64,000 bases of DNA, from the NCBI GenBank assembly GCA_027924585.1, contig BSBM01000050.1, positions 8,331,501-8,395,500 on the forward strand. Reading direction: 5' to 3'. The position numbers were made by a program, and so were the translations under genes. This DNA comes from Larix kaempferi (lineage: Eukaryota > Streptophyta > Pinopsida > Pinales > Pinaceae). Numbering within the stretch: the stretch's first letter is position 1; each line of letters begins with the position of its first letter. Under the pieces are notes generated by a model. The model was not told the origin of the DNA, ran no database searches, and was given only the letters and a program-made list of their open reading frames with translations. Of the stretch, positions 23,588-34,973 are shown piece after piece.

Positions 23588-24571
23588 ACTTTCTTGGGCT
23601 CGCTGGGTGAAATTTCTGCCAAATTTTTTTCGCATCTGTTGCAGGTTCAGATTTGGAAATAAGCCCTATCCGCTTAACTGTGGGAAGTACTTGGGAATAA
23701 GCCCTAAAACTCATTGTGAGGAGTACCACAGGAACCCCGAAGTAGCTGGCCCATTGAGAGGACCTGCTGCGAAAAGGGCAACGACCCCTACCTGATTGAC
23801 TAGTTCCCACCCGTGAGGTAAACCAAGAGCTGTCATTTGTGGCAAAGCGGTTATCAGTTTTACTTGAGCCGTGGAGTGAGGGGTACTGCCCCAATATGCA
23901 AGCCATCAGATAGCATTGGTGGTTGAGTGAAACCCCTGAACTGTTAGGAGGCCGCACAAACCTGGGGTCCATATCTATTTTCAGCTGAACTATTGTCGAT
24001 CACTGCTGCGCCGTTTCAGATCCAGTCGTTCAGATCCATTCTGAAAGTTGTTCCAGATCCAGCCATTTTCAATCAATTCGGCGCCGTTTCAGATCCCTCT
24101 ATTTTCGTTCACTTCTGTAAATCTGTTCCAGATCCCTTCCGTAGTCGTAGCCGCTCACTCTGTTTCCCTTGAAATTTTCGGGGAACCCCTGTCATCCCAT
24201 TCTGCATATTTCATTCCTAAGGACCCTATCCCCAATTCCCCTTCCCAAAGCCCGAAATCTCACATTTGTCTATTTTTAGGGTTTGCCATAACTTCCTCAG
24301 ATTTCACCCAATCACCTTCAAATTTTACCACAGAGTTCCCTTTCTGAATTCTGCTTCTTTGTCCCCCTCTGCCAAATTTTCCCATTCTTTCACCCCGCTT
24401 CTGAAATCCTTATTTTTGCTTCCCTGTCTATTCGACAGTGTCCAAAACCTAGTCAAACCCCAATTACCCTTCATATTTTTTCCCAAGTCCAGATTTTCCT
24501 TTACTGAAGCAGTTTCTATTTTTGTTTTCCTACCTAGTCAACCAAAAAAAAAAAAAAAAAAACTCCTGGTT
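23588..24571 (+). other. Gypsy-C leader
   Basis: About 1 kb of non-coding sequence, pyrimidine-rich toward its end, with repeated CAGATCC motifs (24017-24140). It includes a run of about 20 A (about 24543-24562) just before the gag start. Open frames here are incidental. Confidence 0.7.
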
Positions 24572-25528
24572 ATGGTTGTCACCCATGCAGGAGCAAAAAC
24601 CATGGAAGACGCACTTGCAGCCATCCAAGCCAAACTCCAGGATCTGGATGAAACATTTATCGGCCTCCATCTTGAACATTCAGCTATGAACAACAAACGG
24701 CAGTCCGAGTCTTCATTAGACAATGGGTTCTCTTCTTCCAGCAATTTCCGTGGTCCAAAGCTTGATTTTCCTCGCTTCAATTGTATTGATCCAACTTGAT
24801 GGATCTATCGTGCAGAATAGTATTTCAGTCTGCATAATACTTTTGATGTCAACAAAGTTCCGCTTGCATCCTTTCATTTGGAACAAGAAGCTCTTCAATG
24901 GTACCGTTGGTACATGAAGGCTCATGAAGAGCCAAAATGGCCAAACTTTTTCCAGCTCCTTTTGTAACGATTTGGTCCTAGTGCTTTTGATGACTTCACA
25001 GGAGCCCTCACTAAACTTCGCCAAATTGGCATTGTGAGAGAGTATCAAACCGAATTTGAGAAACTAGCCAACCACACTGAAGGATTGTCTGATGACTTTT
25101 ATCGGAGTTGTTTTATCAGTGGTCTAAAGGATGCCATCCGCTCTGAGGTCAAAATGTTCTGTCCCAACACAATGATGGAAGCCCTAGGGTTGGCTAAGTT
25201 GGCAGAAGACAAGATTGCAGCCCAACAACGCTCCAAGCCCACTTTTGTTCCCTTCCAAAATATGGGTTCTCAACAACCACCTATACCGCAGGCTCCTCGA
25301 CCAACTCCTATCAAGCATTTGTCTAAAACAGAGATGCAAGCACGCAGAGAAAAGGGGCTTTGCTATAATTGTGATCAGAAATTCACTCGGGAACATAGAT
25401 GTGTTCAGCAAAAGCTCTATCTCTTGGATGTGGATTCTCCGCCTGCCTCTGAAATTGGTGACGAAGATCCAGAAACAATGGATGCTCCGTTCGACATTCA
25501 GGAACCGCCTATTGACCCTCCATCTTAG
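24572..25528 (+). pseudogene. Gypsy-C gag
   Basis: The likely start is ATG 24572 (MVVTHAGAKTMEDALAAIQ). A stop at about 24797 and another near 24967 split the first half. From 25034 the frame is open to 25528. Retrotransposon gag text is clear: FHLEQEALQWYRWY, YQTEFEKLANHTEGL, SCFISGLKDAIR. The zinc knuckle CYNCDQKFTREHRC is intact. Gag builds the particle and binds element RNA. The frame continues into pol after a stop at about 25526. Confidence 0.9.
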
Positions 25529-27480
25529 GATGACCAGCCAGAGATATCTCTCCATGCTTTAGCTGGAATCACCACCCCCCAAACAATGTGGGTCAGGGGT
25601 TACTTCAAGAAGCTTCCTCTTACAATACTCATTGATTCTGGTAGCACTCATAATTACATTGACCCTCGGATCGCCAAACAAGTTGATTGTTTTATCCATC
25701 CTTGCTCCAACTTTGAAGTCATGATTGCCAATGGGGGCACCTTACCTTGCAAAGGGAAGTGTCGAAATGTGCGTATCTCTATGGGATATTATACCTTGCA
25801 CTCTGACATGTTTTCCTTGCCCTTAGGCAGATGTGATGTGGTTTTGGGTGCTCAATGGCTACGCACACTTGGCCCTATCTTATGGGATTTTGCTGAACTT
25901 TGGGTGTAGTTTTCCCTCAATGGAAAAAAACACACATTGACAGGATTACAACCAGGTTCTCTCAGCATCATCAGTTCACATCGCATGGAAAAACTCCTCA
26001 AGAAGAATTCACATGGTGTCATCACTTAGATCCATTCCATTCAGATGCAACCATCAGCGGTCTCCACTACTCCTTTGGATCTACAACAAATTCTAGATCG
26101 ATATACAGGTGTCTTTGCTGAACCAGTGGGATTGCCACCTTCCAGGCTAGAAGACCATCGTATTCATCTCCTTCCTGGCAGCGTTCCTCCCAACATCAAG
26201 CCCTATCGCTACCCATTTCACCAAAAAACGGAGATTGAAATGCTCGTTCGGGACTTATTGGAGCAAGGTATTATTCAGCCAAGCACTAGTTCCTTTTCTT
26301 CTCCAATTCTTCTTGTCCGCAAAAAAGATGGGTCATGGTGCCTCTGCATTGACTTCCGAGCACTTAACCACCTCACCATCAAGGATAAGTTTCCAATTCC
26401 TGTTGTTGATGAGCTTCTTTATGAGCTTCATGGGGCTCACTTTTTCTCCAAGTTGGATTTTCGTTCTGGGTATCATCAAATTCGGGTTCATGAGGATGAT
26501 ATCCCTAAAACAGCTTTCCACACACATGATGGCCATTATGAGTTTTTGGTCATGCCCTTTGGCCTCACTAATGCTCCATCCACATTCCAGGCCTTAATGA
26601 ATAAAATATTTTGACCCTACTTGCGGAAATTCATTCTGGTATTCTTTGATGATATCCTCATCTACAGTAAAACATGGGATGAACATCTCCAGCATCTGGA
26701 TCTTGTGATGCAACTTTTCTCTGACCATCATCTCCACGCCAAGCAGTCTAAATTTGTTTTTGGACAAAAGGAAGTTGAGTATCTCGGGCACATTATCTCA
26801 ACACAAGGGGTTCACGTGGATCCTGCCAAAATCGATGCCATGAACAATTGGCCGCATCCTCAGACACTCAAGAGCCTTCGTGGTTTTTTGGGGTTGACTG
26901 GCTACTACCGCAAGTTTGTCAAGGATTATGGGAATATTGCAGCTCCATTAACTGCTCTATTGAAAAAGGATGCTTTTACATGGACACATGCTGCTCAGTG
27001 TGCATTTGACAAACTAAAACAAGTTATGTGTACTACACCTATTCTAGCTATGCCCGATTTTCCCAAGCCCTTCACTATTGAGAGTGATGCTTGCGGCAAT
27101 GGACTTGGTGCTGTTCTCCTTCAAGATGAACACCCCATTGCAGTCACCAGCAAAGCTTTTTCCGGTAAGAATTTTGTTGCCTCTACCTATGAGAAGGAAA
27201 TGATGGCTATTTTGCATGCAGTACAGAAGTGGCGACCATACCTATTAGGGACTCATTTCTGAATCAAGACTGATCACCAGAGTCAGAAATATTTCTTGGA
27301 ACAGCGTGTCTCCTCCCCAGCACAACAGAAATGGGTTAGAAAACTCATGGGTTATGACTATGAGATCACTTACAAGAAGGGTAAAGACAATATTGTGGCA
27401 GATGCTCTTTCTCGCACATTTGATGCCCAAGGTTCTCTTTCAGCTATTTCTATGCCTGTTCCAAATTGGTTGCAATCTGT
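25529..27480 (+). pseudogene. Gypsy-C protease, reverse transcriptase and RNase H
   Basis: Protease: ILIDSGSTHNYID near 25629. [48 protein letters not shown] and the catalytic FFDDILIYS near 26645. RNase H: IESDACGNGLGAVLLQ and YEKEMMAILHAVQKWRPYL, then GKDNIVADALSR. Breaks: stops at about 25906, 26612 and 27260. The last two stand where the family usually has Arg or Gln, fitting C-to-T change. These enzymes mature the polyprotein and make element cDNA. Confidence 0.93.
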
Positions 27481-28800
27481 TCAACAAGGTTATGTCAATG
27501 ACTCTTCCTTATCTCAAATCATCCAATGCTTGACCAACAACCCTTCTGCTATACCACATTACTCTTGGGATGGTGCTTCTCTGAGATACAAGGGTCGTCT
27601 AGTGCTTCCCCAGAGCACAGATCTTCAACAGGCTGTCTTCTATGAACTCCATGCTTCTCCATCGGCAGGGCACTCTGGGTTCCTCAAAACGTATGAACGG
27701 GCACGGCGTAAATTCTTTTGGTAGGGCATGAAAAGGACAATTCAATAGATGGTGGCCGAATGTGATATCTACCAGCGCAATAAGGGTGAAACAACACTCC
27801 TTCCAGGATTGCTCGAACCCTTGCCCATACCTACATGGATTTGGACAGATATTTCTATGGATTTCATTGAAGGGCTCCCTAAATCTGGCGGGAAGATAGT
27901 GATTCTCGTTGTGGTTGATCGCCTCTCCAAATATAGTCATTTTTGTGCTCTTAGCCATCCCTATACAGCCTCCTCAGTCGCTCAAATTTTCTTGGACCAG
28001 ATCTTTCATCTTCATGGCATCCCTTCTTCCATTGTCTCGGATCGTGATGCGACTTTCACTAATCATTTTTTGATAGAACTATTTCGCCACACTGGCACCA
28101 AACTGAAGATGAGTTCAGGGTATCACCCACAAACAGATGGTCAGACTGAAATTATCAATAAATGCTTGGAAACTTATCTTCGTTGCTTCACCTCTGAACA
28201 ACAACATCAGTGGGAAAAGTGGCTCCCTCTCGCTGAATGGTGGTACAATACCTCTTACCACACTGCCTCTAAAATGACCCCATATGAAGTAGTCTATGGT
28301 CAGGCACCTCCAGTTCTTCTTCTATACACCCCCAATAGTTCACCAGTTCAGGAAGTTGACACAGTCCTTCGAAACCGTGATCAGATTCTTCGCATTTTGC
28401 AGAACAATCTTCACATGGAAAGAAATCCTCCCTGAAACTCAAAGGGCGTCATAAGCTCGCTCCAAAGTTTTATGGGCCATATCGGATTCTTCAGAAGATT
28501 GGGTCTGTTGCTTATAAATTGGAACTTCCTCCTTTTTCCCGCATTCATCCAGTCTTTCATGTCTCTTGTCTGAAGAAAGTTCTTGGCACCAACATCAATG
28601 GACAAACGATTGTACCCAAACTGGATAATGAAGGATCCATCCTTTTGGAGTTGGAGGCCATCCTCAATCGGCGCACTCGTCAGCTTCACTCTCGCTCTAT
28701 CACAGAGGTCTTAATTCAGTGGCACGGCATGCAACCAGAGGATACTACATGGGAACCACTCCTTCAGATTCAACAACAATTTCCACATCTAAAGCTTTGA
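27481..28800 (+). pseudogene. Gypsy-C integrase with chromodomain
   Basis: The zinc-binding N-terminus has H-H spacing (ELHASPSAGHSGFLKTYER), but the last Cys of C-x2-C is Tyr (CDIYQRNK). Stops lie at about 27722 and 27747. The core DDE is present: WTDISMDFIEGLP, IVSDRDATF, HPQTDGQTEIIN. A frameshift at about 28433 precedes the C-terminal part (IGSVAYKLELPP, IHPVFHVSCLKK). The chromodomain is LIQWHGMQPEDTTWEP near 28710. Chromodomains steer insertion toward modified histones. The frame ends with TGA at 28798-28800. Confidence 0.93.
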
Positions 28801-28816
28801 GGACAAAGCTTTTTTT

Positions 28817-29203
28817 AAGGGGGAGGGGATGTTAGGAACCCATGTCTTTAATTTTTAGTATATTGTTGTTGGACGCATATGCTTTGTAAGTCGTCCCGTA
28901 GTATTTGTTGATCAATAGTCTATGTTATTGTTGTTGGCGCATATGCTTTGTAAGTCGCCCGTAGTATTTTTGATCCATAGTTTGTAGTGGCCCATGGTTT
29001 TGACCCATAGTATTGGCGCCTAGACTTAGTATATAAGTGTGTGTTGAGACCTATGAAGGCATCATGAAGTTATTTGTATTGAGATTGCTCATAGGAGGTT
29101 GCCCCCTCGAAGTGGCCTGTGATCAATATAAAAGTGATTATGAGTTCTGTCATTTCTGCTATTTCGCATATTCTTATTAATTAATTGTTGCAGGTGCTTT
29201 ACA
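28817..29203 (+). repeat. Gypsy-C polypurine tract and 3' LTR
   Basis: AAGGGGGAGGGGA (28817-28829) primes plus-strand synthesis. The LTR runs 28830-29203 (374 bases) and ends GTGCTTTACA, followed by the TATCC target duplication. It keeps the internal duplication and TATA box of the 5' copy. Confidence 0.95.
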
Positions 29204-29208
29204 TATCC

Positions 29209-30330
29209 CATCTGCACTCTGCCACACCTCCATGCCTAGAAAATAGTGCATCATCCCCAAGTCCTTCATCTCGAACTCGGCTGCAAGATTCCTCTTGGTG
29301 TCGGCAATCAACCCATCCTCTCCTGTAACAAACAGGTCATCCACATATAGGAGTAGTATCACAGGATTGCCTTCCTCAACCTTGTAGTAGAGGTTGGAAT
29401 TTGCTTTACTCTTGGTAAAGCCCAAACTGGATAGAAAACTGTCCATCCTACCATAACAAGTTCTAGGAGCTTGCTTCAAGCCATACAAGGCTTTCTTCAA
29501 TCTGCACACATATGACTCCCTGTAATGTGTCTCAAAACCAAGTGGTTGCTCCACATACACATCCTCTTCGACTACACCATTCAAGAAAGTTGTCTTGACA
29601 TCCATATGGTGTATCTTCCACTTCATCGCTGCAGCCAGAGCAAGTATTGTTCTGATGGAAGTGTATATGGCTATTGGAGAAAAATTCTCTTCATATTCTA
29701 TTCCCTCTTTCTGAGAGAAGCCACGAGCTACAAACCTCACCTTGTATTTCTCTATGCTACCATCTGCAGCATGCTTGATCTTATAGATCCACTTGGAAGT
29801 CACAACAAACTTCCCTTCTGGTCTTGGGACCACATCCCAAACATCATTCTTCATGATCGATTGGTATTCCTCGACCATGGCATCCTTCCATTCTTTCTTT
29901 TCTGCTGCCTCTTCATAACTGGAAGGTTCTTTATTCATAATGTCACAGAGCAAGGCAACATAGCTAGTGTGTGACCTTGTCCTTTTCCTTTCTCTGTGTT
30001 CTTCTTCTGGAATACCATATCTTTTTTCATCTTGGATGAGCTCTCTAGCCCATTCAGGTTTCCTCTTGTGAGAGTTCTTCTCACAGGGTGGATCTATAGG
30101 TTCTTGTGGATCTTCAATTTCACGGGTTGCTTCTAGAATTGCTTCATGCATAGCGGTATCTTGAAATCTGGATTCCTTTGGTTCTTCATGATTTTCAACA
30201 AGTGTCTTCCTTAATTTGATGTAGGTTGAGTCCTCATCGAATGTTACATCCCTGTTGACATCAATCTTCTTGAACTCTGGAAAGTATATTTTGTAAGCCT
30301 TCGAGTTTTCATTGTACCCCACAAAGATGC
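29209..30330 (-). pseudogene. Copia-B integrase tail and reverse transcriptase
   Basis: About 380 codons are open on the minus strand. The N-terminal part holds the IN-RT linker, followed by TSKWIYKIKHAADGSIEKYK, HHMDVKTTFLNG, ALYGLKQAP and the catalytic LLYVDDLFVTG. FEMKDLGMMHYFLG is the last motif before the break. Gypsy-C inserted right after this point, so the last residues of the open frame are read into Gypsy-C LTR sequence. No internal stop is present, which makes this the best preserved RT in the window. Confidence 0.92.
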
Positions 30331-30445
30331 CCTTCTTTCCTGAAGGATCTAGCTTAGTCCTCTTTTCCTTTGGAATATGTGTATATACTGGACAACCAAA
30401 TATTCTGAGATAGCTTACTTCAGTTTTCTTACCAGAGAATACCTC

Positions 30446-31576
30446 TTATGGTGTCTTGCTGTCCAATATCTTGTGAGGTGTTCTGTTCTGCACATATACA
30501 GCTGTCCTAGCTACTTCTTCCCATAGATGCATAGGAAGATCTTGATCATGAAGCATTTCCCGTGCTGCTTCCATGATAGTTCTATTCTTCCTTTCTGCAA
30601 CTCCATTTTGTTGTGGATTGTAAGGAGAAGTCAACTCCCTCTTAATCCTTGAATCACTGCATAGCTTCTTGAAATCACCTGAAGTGAATTCTCTGCCATT
30701 ATCGGATCTGAATGTCTTGATCTTCTTGTCAGTTTGATTTTCCATCAAGGCTTTGAATTCCTTGAACTTATCAAATACTTCATCTTTTTTCTTCAAGAAG
30801 TAAACCCAAGTCTTCCTAGAGAAATCATCAATGAAAGAGACATAGTATACATACCCACTCATAGAACTGGATGACATTGGACTGCATACATCAGAGTGGA
30901 TAATTTTCAAGATTCCTTTAGCTTTGCTTTCACTGCTTGAAAATTCCTTCTTAATGTTCTTTCCTTTTGCACATCCTTTGCAAACACCTTCATGCTTTGT
31001 CTTGATTTCAGGAAGACCCTCTACAGCTTTACTTGTAATTGGTAGTGCTCTATAGTGCACATGAGCAAGCCTTCTATGCCAAAGTTCACTTGGCTCCATG
31101 GATTCATGTACCATGGCATGTTCAGGTTGACCCTTCAATTTGTACAATCCTCCCTCTTGTTCTCCAATCACTACTGCATCATCTATGGTCTTTCCCGTTG
31201 GCCACATGAGTACTTGGCCATCCACAAATGCAGCTCTCATTCCCTTTGCATCCAAAGATGATATGGAGAGAAGTTTCTTCTTAAGTCCAGGTACATATAA
31301 AACATCTTGCATTTTTATAGACTTCCCAGAGTCTAGTTTATAGGAGGCTTCACCACTTCCTTTTATGGGATATTGATAGTCATCCCCAAGTTTCACCTTG
31401 TGAGGTGACTCATGTTTAGATAGGTCCATGAAAGATTCTTTAAACCTGGTCATATGTTTAGAAGCCCCACTATCAATACACCAATCATTACATCCATGAG
31501 AGATAGCAGCTGTGAGAGCAGAGATTAGAACATATTCATCTTCACTTGATGAGTCATTCACTTGATGAGTCATCAC
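30446..31576 (-). pseudogene. Copia-B protease and integrase
   Basis: 376 open codons on the minus strand. CIDSGASKHMT is the protease active site. LWHRRLAHVHYRALP and CKGCAKGK form the zinc-binding pre-integrase. The integrase core has IIHSDVC with the catalytic Asp kept, FIDDFSRKTWV, FRSDNGREF and SPYNPQQNGVAERKN with the Glu kept. A stop at the SKTP* position (30446) splits it from the next frame. It overlaps the gag frame at a 16-bp duplication. All three integrase catalytic residues are present. Confidence 0.92.
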
Positions 31577-32435
31577 TTTCTACTCTAGCCTTCTTCTTGG
31601 GAGGTTCATCATCCTCAACAGCATGAGCATGATATCTCATTTTGTTGCTCTTCTTCTTCTTGTTGAAGTTGTTGTTGTTGTCCCTTTTGTTCTTGGGATA
31701 ATCTGAGGTAAAGTGTCCTTTCTCATTGCAATTGAAGCATCTTAGATCTTTCTTCTCTTTTGGATGGTAGTGAGAAACTTTCTTGTGATGAGGTGGCTCC
31801 TTCTTGAACTTGCCTTTCTTGGTGTGAGCTGTGAGAGCTTGATCTTCATTTCCCATATTTTCTTCTCGGGCCACAAGCCTAGCCTCTTCTTGTGAACACT
31901 CCTCCCATAGTCTACTAAAGGAGACCGATTTTCTTCTTGCATAAATTCCTTGGATGAAGGAGTCCCATGACCTATGTAGGCCATTCAATGTGGTCATTAC
32001 AATTTCACCACTCTCCACTACTTCTTCCACAGCTTCAAGTTTTTCCTTGATTTGAGAGGCCTTGGAAAAGTAGGATTGAATGGTCTCTCCATTCTGAAGC
32101 TTTACCCCTTTCAATTGGTTCCGTAGAGTCATCTTCTAATTTATGTTCTTTCCTTCAAACAACTTGGTCAGGGAGTCAAACATCTCCTTAGGTGTCTTTA
32201 GGGAAGACACATGGGGTATGAGATGGTCCTTTATAGAATCAACAATGATTCTCTTAGCCTTGAGCAGGTTCTTCTTGTGTAAGGTCTTAGCCTCTTCTTC
32301 TTCTGTAACTGGAACCTCTTCCTTTATGTAGTTGTCCAACTCATTCTCTTCTAGGATTAACCCAATCCTATACTTCCATGCTCGAAAGTTATCATCCCCT
32401 TCAAGCTTATCCTCAAGCTTGGTGTGCTGAGACAT
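31554..32435 (-). pseudogene. Copia-B gag
   Basis: Minus-strand start MSQHTKLEDKLEGDDNFRAW at 32435. One in-frame stop at about 32136 separates two open parts (99 and 192 codons). Recognisable gag text includes LRNQLKGVKLQNGETIQSYF and a Lys-rich tail. The zinc knuckle CFNCNEKGHFTSDYPK has Tyr in place of its last Cys. The frame runs into pol through a 16-bp perfect duplication (31541-31556 and 31557-31572) that shifts the reading frame. Confidence 0.9.
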
Positions 32436-32995
32436 ATTAAAGAGTACTTCAAATGGAAATAAAAAAATATTTAGGTCTTACCACTTGATTGTTGAAAATT
32501 GGTTCTGGAGCTGGATTAGGGTTTGTCAAAGAAACCCTAAAAATTCAAAATGTGAATTTTAAAATTCTGAAAGGATAGAAAGATGCGCCTTGATGAGCTG
32601 ATCAGCCTGGTATACTCAAAAATTGAAAATTTCAAAGTTTCACCCTTTAGAAATGCTTTTCAATCTCCTGGATTCACTCAAAAGGACCCTGAATTAGGGC
32701 TTGAGTTTCCCGAAGCTTCACCCAACCAAAAAGTTTGATCCAAAGCTCTAAAATTCGATTTTTCTAAGGAGCTTCTAGTTATGTCCTCAGATTTCAGAAA
32801 TTCCTATTTTTGTGGAAACCCTAATGTTTAGGGTCAAAACTGAAAATGCTCATAATTGAATTATGTCTCGACAGAAAGATGCGCCCTTCCAAGTAGAGTC
32901 AATCTAGCCTTATGCCTTTGATGGTATGTGAAGGGAAACCCAAATATTAAGAATCCCTAGCTTCCGCAACTGCACAGTGCCTTCTTCTTAGGTAA
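32436..32995 (-). other. Copia-B 5' leader
   Basis: About 560 non-coding bases between PBS and gag on the minus strand. No repeats or frames of note were seen. Confidence 0.7.
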
Positions 32996-33007
32996 GCTCT
33001 GATACCA
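32996..33007 (-). promoter_or_regulatory. Copia-B primer-binding site
   Basis: On the minus strand TGGTATCAGAGC lies directly after the LTR, the standard initiator-Met tRNA site. It fixes the LTR boundary at 33008. Confidence 0.93.
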
Positions 33008-33610
33008 TGTTAATTTTTCGATAATTTCATTCCATTATCATAAGGATCTCTAAGAGAATAACATGTACAGCATATCTCTGCAACATATCAATCATAGACA
33101 CAAAAACAATCACACAAGAGACAAAGAGTTTCACCGAGGAAAACCAAGAAGGTGAAAAACTACGCAACTTCCTCAGAGATCAAATAAGCCACAATACAAG
33201 ATCATAATGATAAAACCGAATAAGATGTCTCTATCCGATGCTCCTCCTCCTCCACTAGTGCGCCACTTTCTCTCTTAGCTATGCGAGCTTGAGAAGTGAG
33301 TGAATGAGATAAATGAGAGACACAACCTCTCTATTTATACACTGACTTGACCTTCCAATAATCCACTGGGGCCAACTTGCTAATCAAGCCTTATAACCCA
33401 ACCACATGTGCTAACCAGGGTTGACCCCACACTGGTGTTCTAATAACCCTTCAATACAAGTGACGACAATTGTTGATGCACATGACGACACTTACAAATA
33501 CAAATGACTACACTTCCAATCAAAGGAATAATACATCTCTGTGGGATATACAATAAAGTACAAATGTAATACATAGAAGAATATCTTTCAAAGTTACAAA
33601 TACATCAACA
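33008..33610 (-). repeat. Copia-B 5' LTR
   Basis: 603 bases beginning TGTTAATTTTTCG and ending TACATCAACA (plus-strand reading), homologous to 20311-20895. It contains the TATA-type CTCTATTTATACAC seen in the other copy. It is followed by CCTTCGGTTAGG, the continuation of Copia-A. Confidence 0.93.
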
Positions 33611-34287
33611 CCTTCGGTTAGGCATCTCATATTTTTTGGTTCCACCCGCTATGCCTTAATACCTAAGGAGCAAAGAAACAAGTTTGGTGCTGGAAGCAGA
33701 AGATGTTTTTTCTTGGGGTACTCAGAAATGTCCAAGGCATATCGTCTTAATGATGAGATAAACAAAAAGTTTTTTATTTCCAGAGATGTCATTTTTCTTG
33801 AAACTAATAAAAATGACAAGTCTAATGAAAGAAAACTTGATCGTTTGGAGAGGTTTTCTCATCTAAAGACATATTTTGAATGTGATAATGAAATTCTACA
33901 TATTGAAGGGGGGATCCCTATCTTGTATCAATCCATGGAATTTCCATTTGAAGAAGCACCAATAACCCCTCATGAATAGAATGATGAAGAAGAATTTCCT
34001 GCCACTTCAACTGAACAAGAAACTCAACTAGATTATGTAATCGAGAGGATTGGAATATTGAACCTAGAATATAAGAATGCACCACAGGTGATCAACCTGC
34101 ACCATCAAGGAAGATTCTGAAATGGGCCACAAAGACACTTGAAAGTATCTGTGCAGATGAAGAAGGAAAGACGAGAACAAGAAGCTCAACCATACAAGAA
34201 GATGGAGGAAATGTAGAGAACTTAGGTCATGACATGGATGTCTCATTTGATTGTGAATTGAATGATTCACATCGCAATTGGCATTAT
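33611..34287 (+). pseudogene. Copia-A integrase C-terminus and linker
   Basis: Coding resumes as FFGSTRYALIPKEQRNK, then FFLGYSEMSKAYRL and FFISRDVIFLE, the conserved end of copia integrase. The acidic, variable linker between integrase and RT follows with stops near 33977 and 34119. Gypsy-D interrupts it near 34288. Confidence 0.85.
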
Positions 34288-34867
34288 TGTCGGATGCTGA
34301 CTTCGACACCTCTTCGACAAGTCATCGTAGTCGATACAAATCTGACGCGTTTCAACTTCGACACAGTTTCGACACATTCTATGACTTCAACACAACTTTG
34401 GCAACTTGTCAAACTGTGACATGACTTCTACACATTCTGCGACCTCACAGTTTCATGATGTCGACATACAGCGTCGACCTGCGGCTTGCACAACACCATC
34501 TTGTGACATGCAACTGTCGAACTTTGACAGACTATCTCTTTATCTTCCAGTCGACTATAACGGATGAACTACCGAATCGTTATAACTTTGTTTGTAATTG
34601 AACATAATGAGAAGGAACCCAAGCGTCTCAACGCTCTCTATATAAGCATGTAAACTATTGTAATATACATCTTATCAGTATGGATCCTTACATCAAGTAA
34701 TAGAGAAGATTAGTTTGCATTCTTGCATATTTGTCTGTGTGTATTCGTGTTTATTTGTGTAGTGTAACCTTGCTTGCTTATTTTACTTATTAAGCTTTTG
34801 TCATAATAGATCCGACTCATTTAGTCGAACTGTTGTCCCCCTCGGATTCCTGGCCCTGAGTGGATCA
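34288..34867 (+). repeat. Gypsy-D 5' LTR
   Basis: About 580 bases from TGTCGGATGCTG to GAGTGGATCA. The TATA box CTATATAAG is at about 34638, with GCATGTAAACTATTG downstream. It aligns with 40698-41091 over the second two thirds. The left boundary is inferred from the Copia-A reading frame and the TG start. Confidence 0.8.
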
Positions 34868-34868
34868 T

Positions 34869-34880
34869 TGGTATCAAAGC
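34869..34880 (+). promoter_or_regulatory. Gypsy-D primer-binding site
   Basis: TGGTATCAAAGC one base after the LTR, an initiator-Met tRNA type site. Confidence 0.85.
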
Positions 34881-34973
34881 AAAATCAAAGTTCATTCAGG
34901 GCTTCGTCAGAGTGCATCAACTTTGTTCATGCTTATGTTTTGCGTAGACACTTCCATCGAAGTTACCTAACTT

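Larger units (their letters stand above)
23199..29203 (+). mobile_element. Gypsy-C: chromodomain Ty3/gypsy element inside Copia-B
   Basis: A complete plus-strand element of 6.0 kb: LTR 23199-23573, PBS, leader, gag, protease, RT, RNase H, integrase, chromodomain, PPT and LTR 28830-29203. RT before integrase and a C-terminal chromodomain place it in the chromovirus branch of Ty3/gypsy. The target duplication TATCC is perfect (23194-23198 and 29204-29208). LTRs differ at about a dozen positions. It is the youngest clear insertion of the nest. Coding is near full length but carries about ten stops or shifts. Confidence 0.96.
20311..33610 (-). mobile_element. Copia-B: Ty1/copia element inside Copia-A
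   Basis: A complete minus-strand copia element: 5' LTR 33008-33610, PBS 32996-33007, gag 31554-32435, pol 31576 down to 29209 and then 23193-22375, a repeat-rich 3' region, PPT 20896-20904 and 3' LTR 20311-20895. Flanks are ACTTC (20306-20310) and CCTTC (33611-33615), a 5-bp target duplication with one mismatch. The Copia-A integrase reads through the joined flanks. LTRs differ by many substitutions and an indel (about 6-8% by eye). Gypsy-C interrupts pol at the RT/RNase H junction. Without that insertion the element would be about 7.3 kb and close to intact. Confidence 0.93.
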
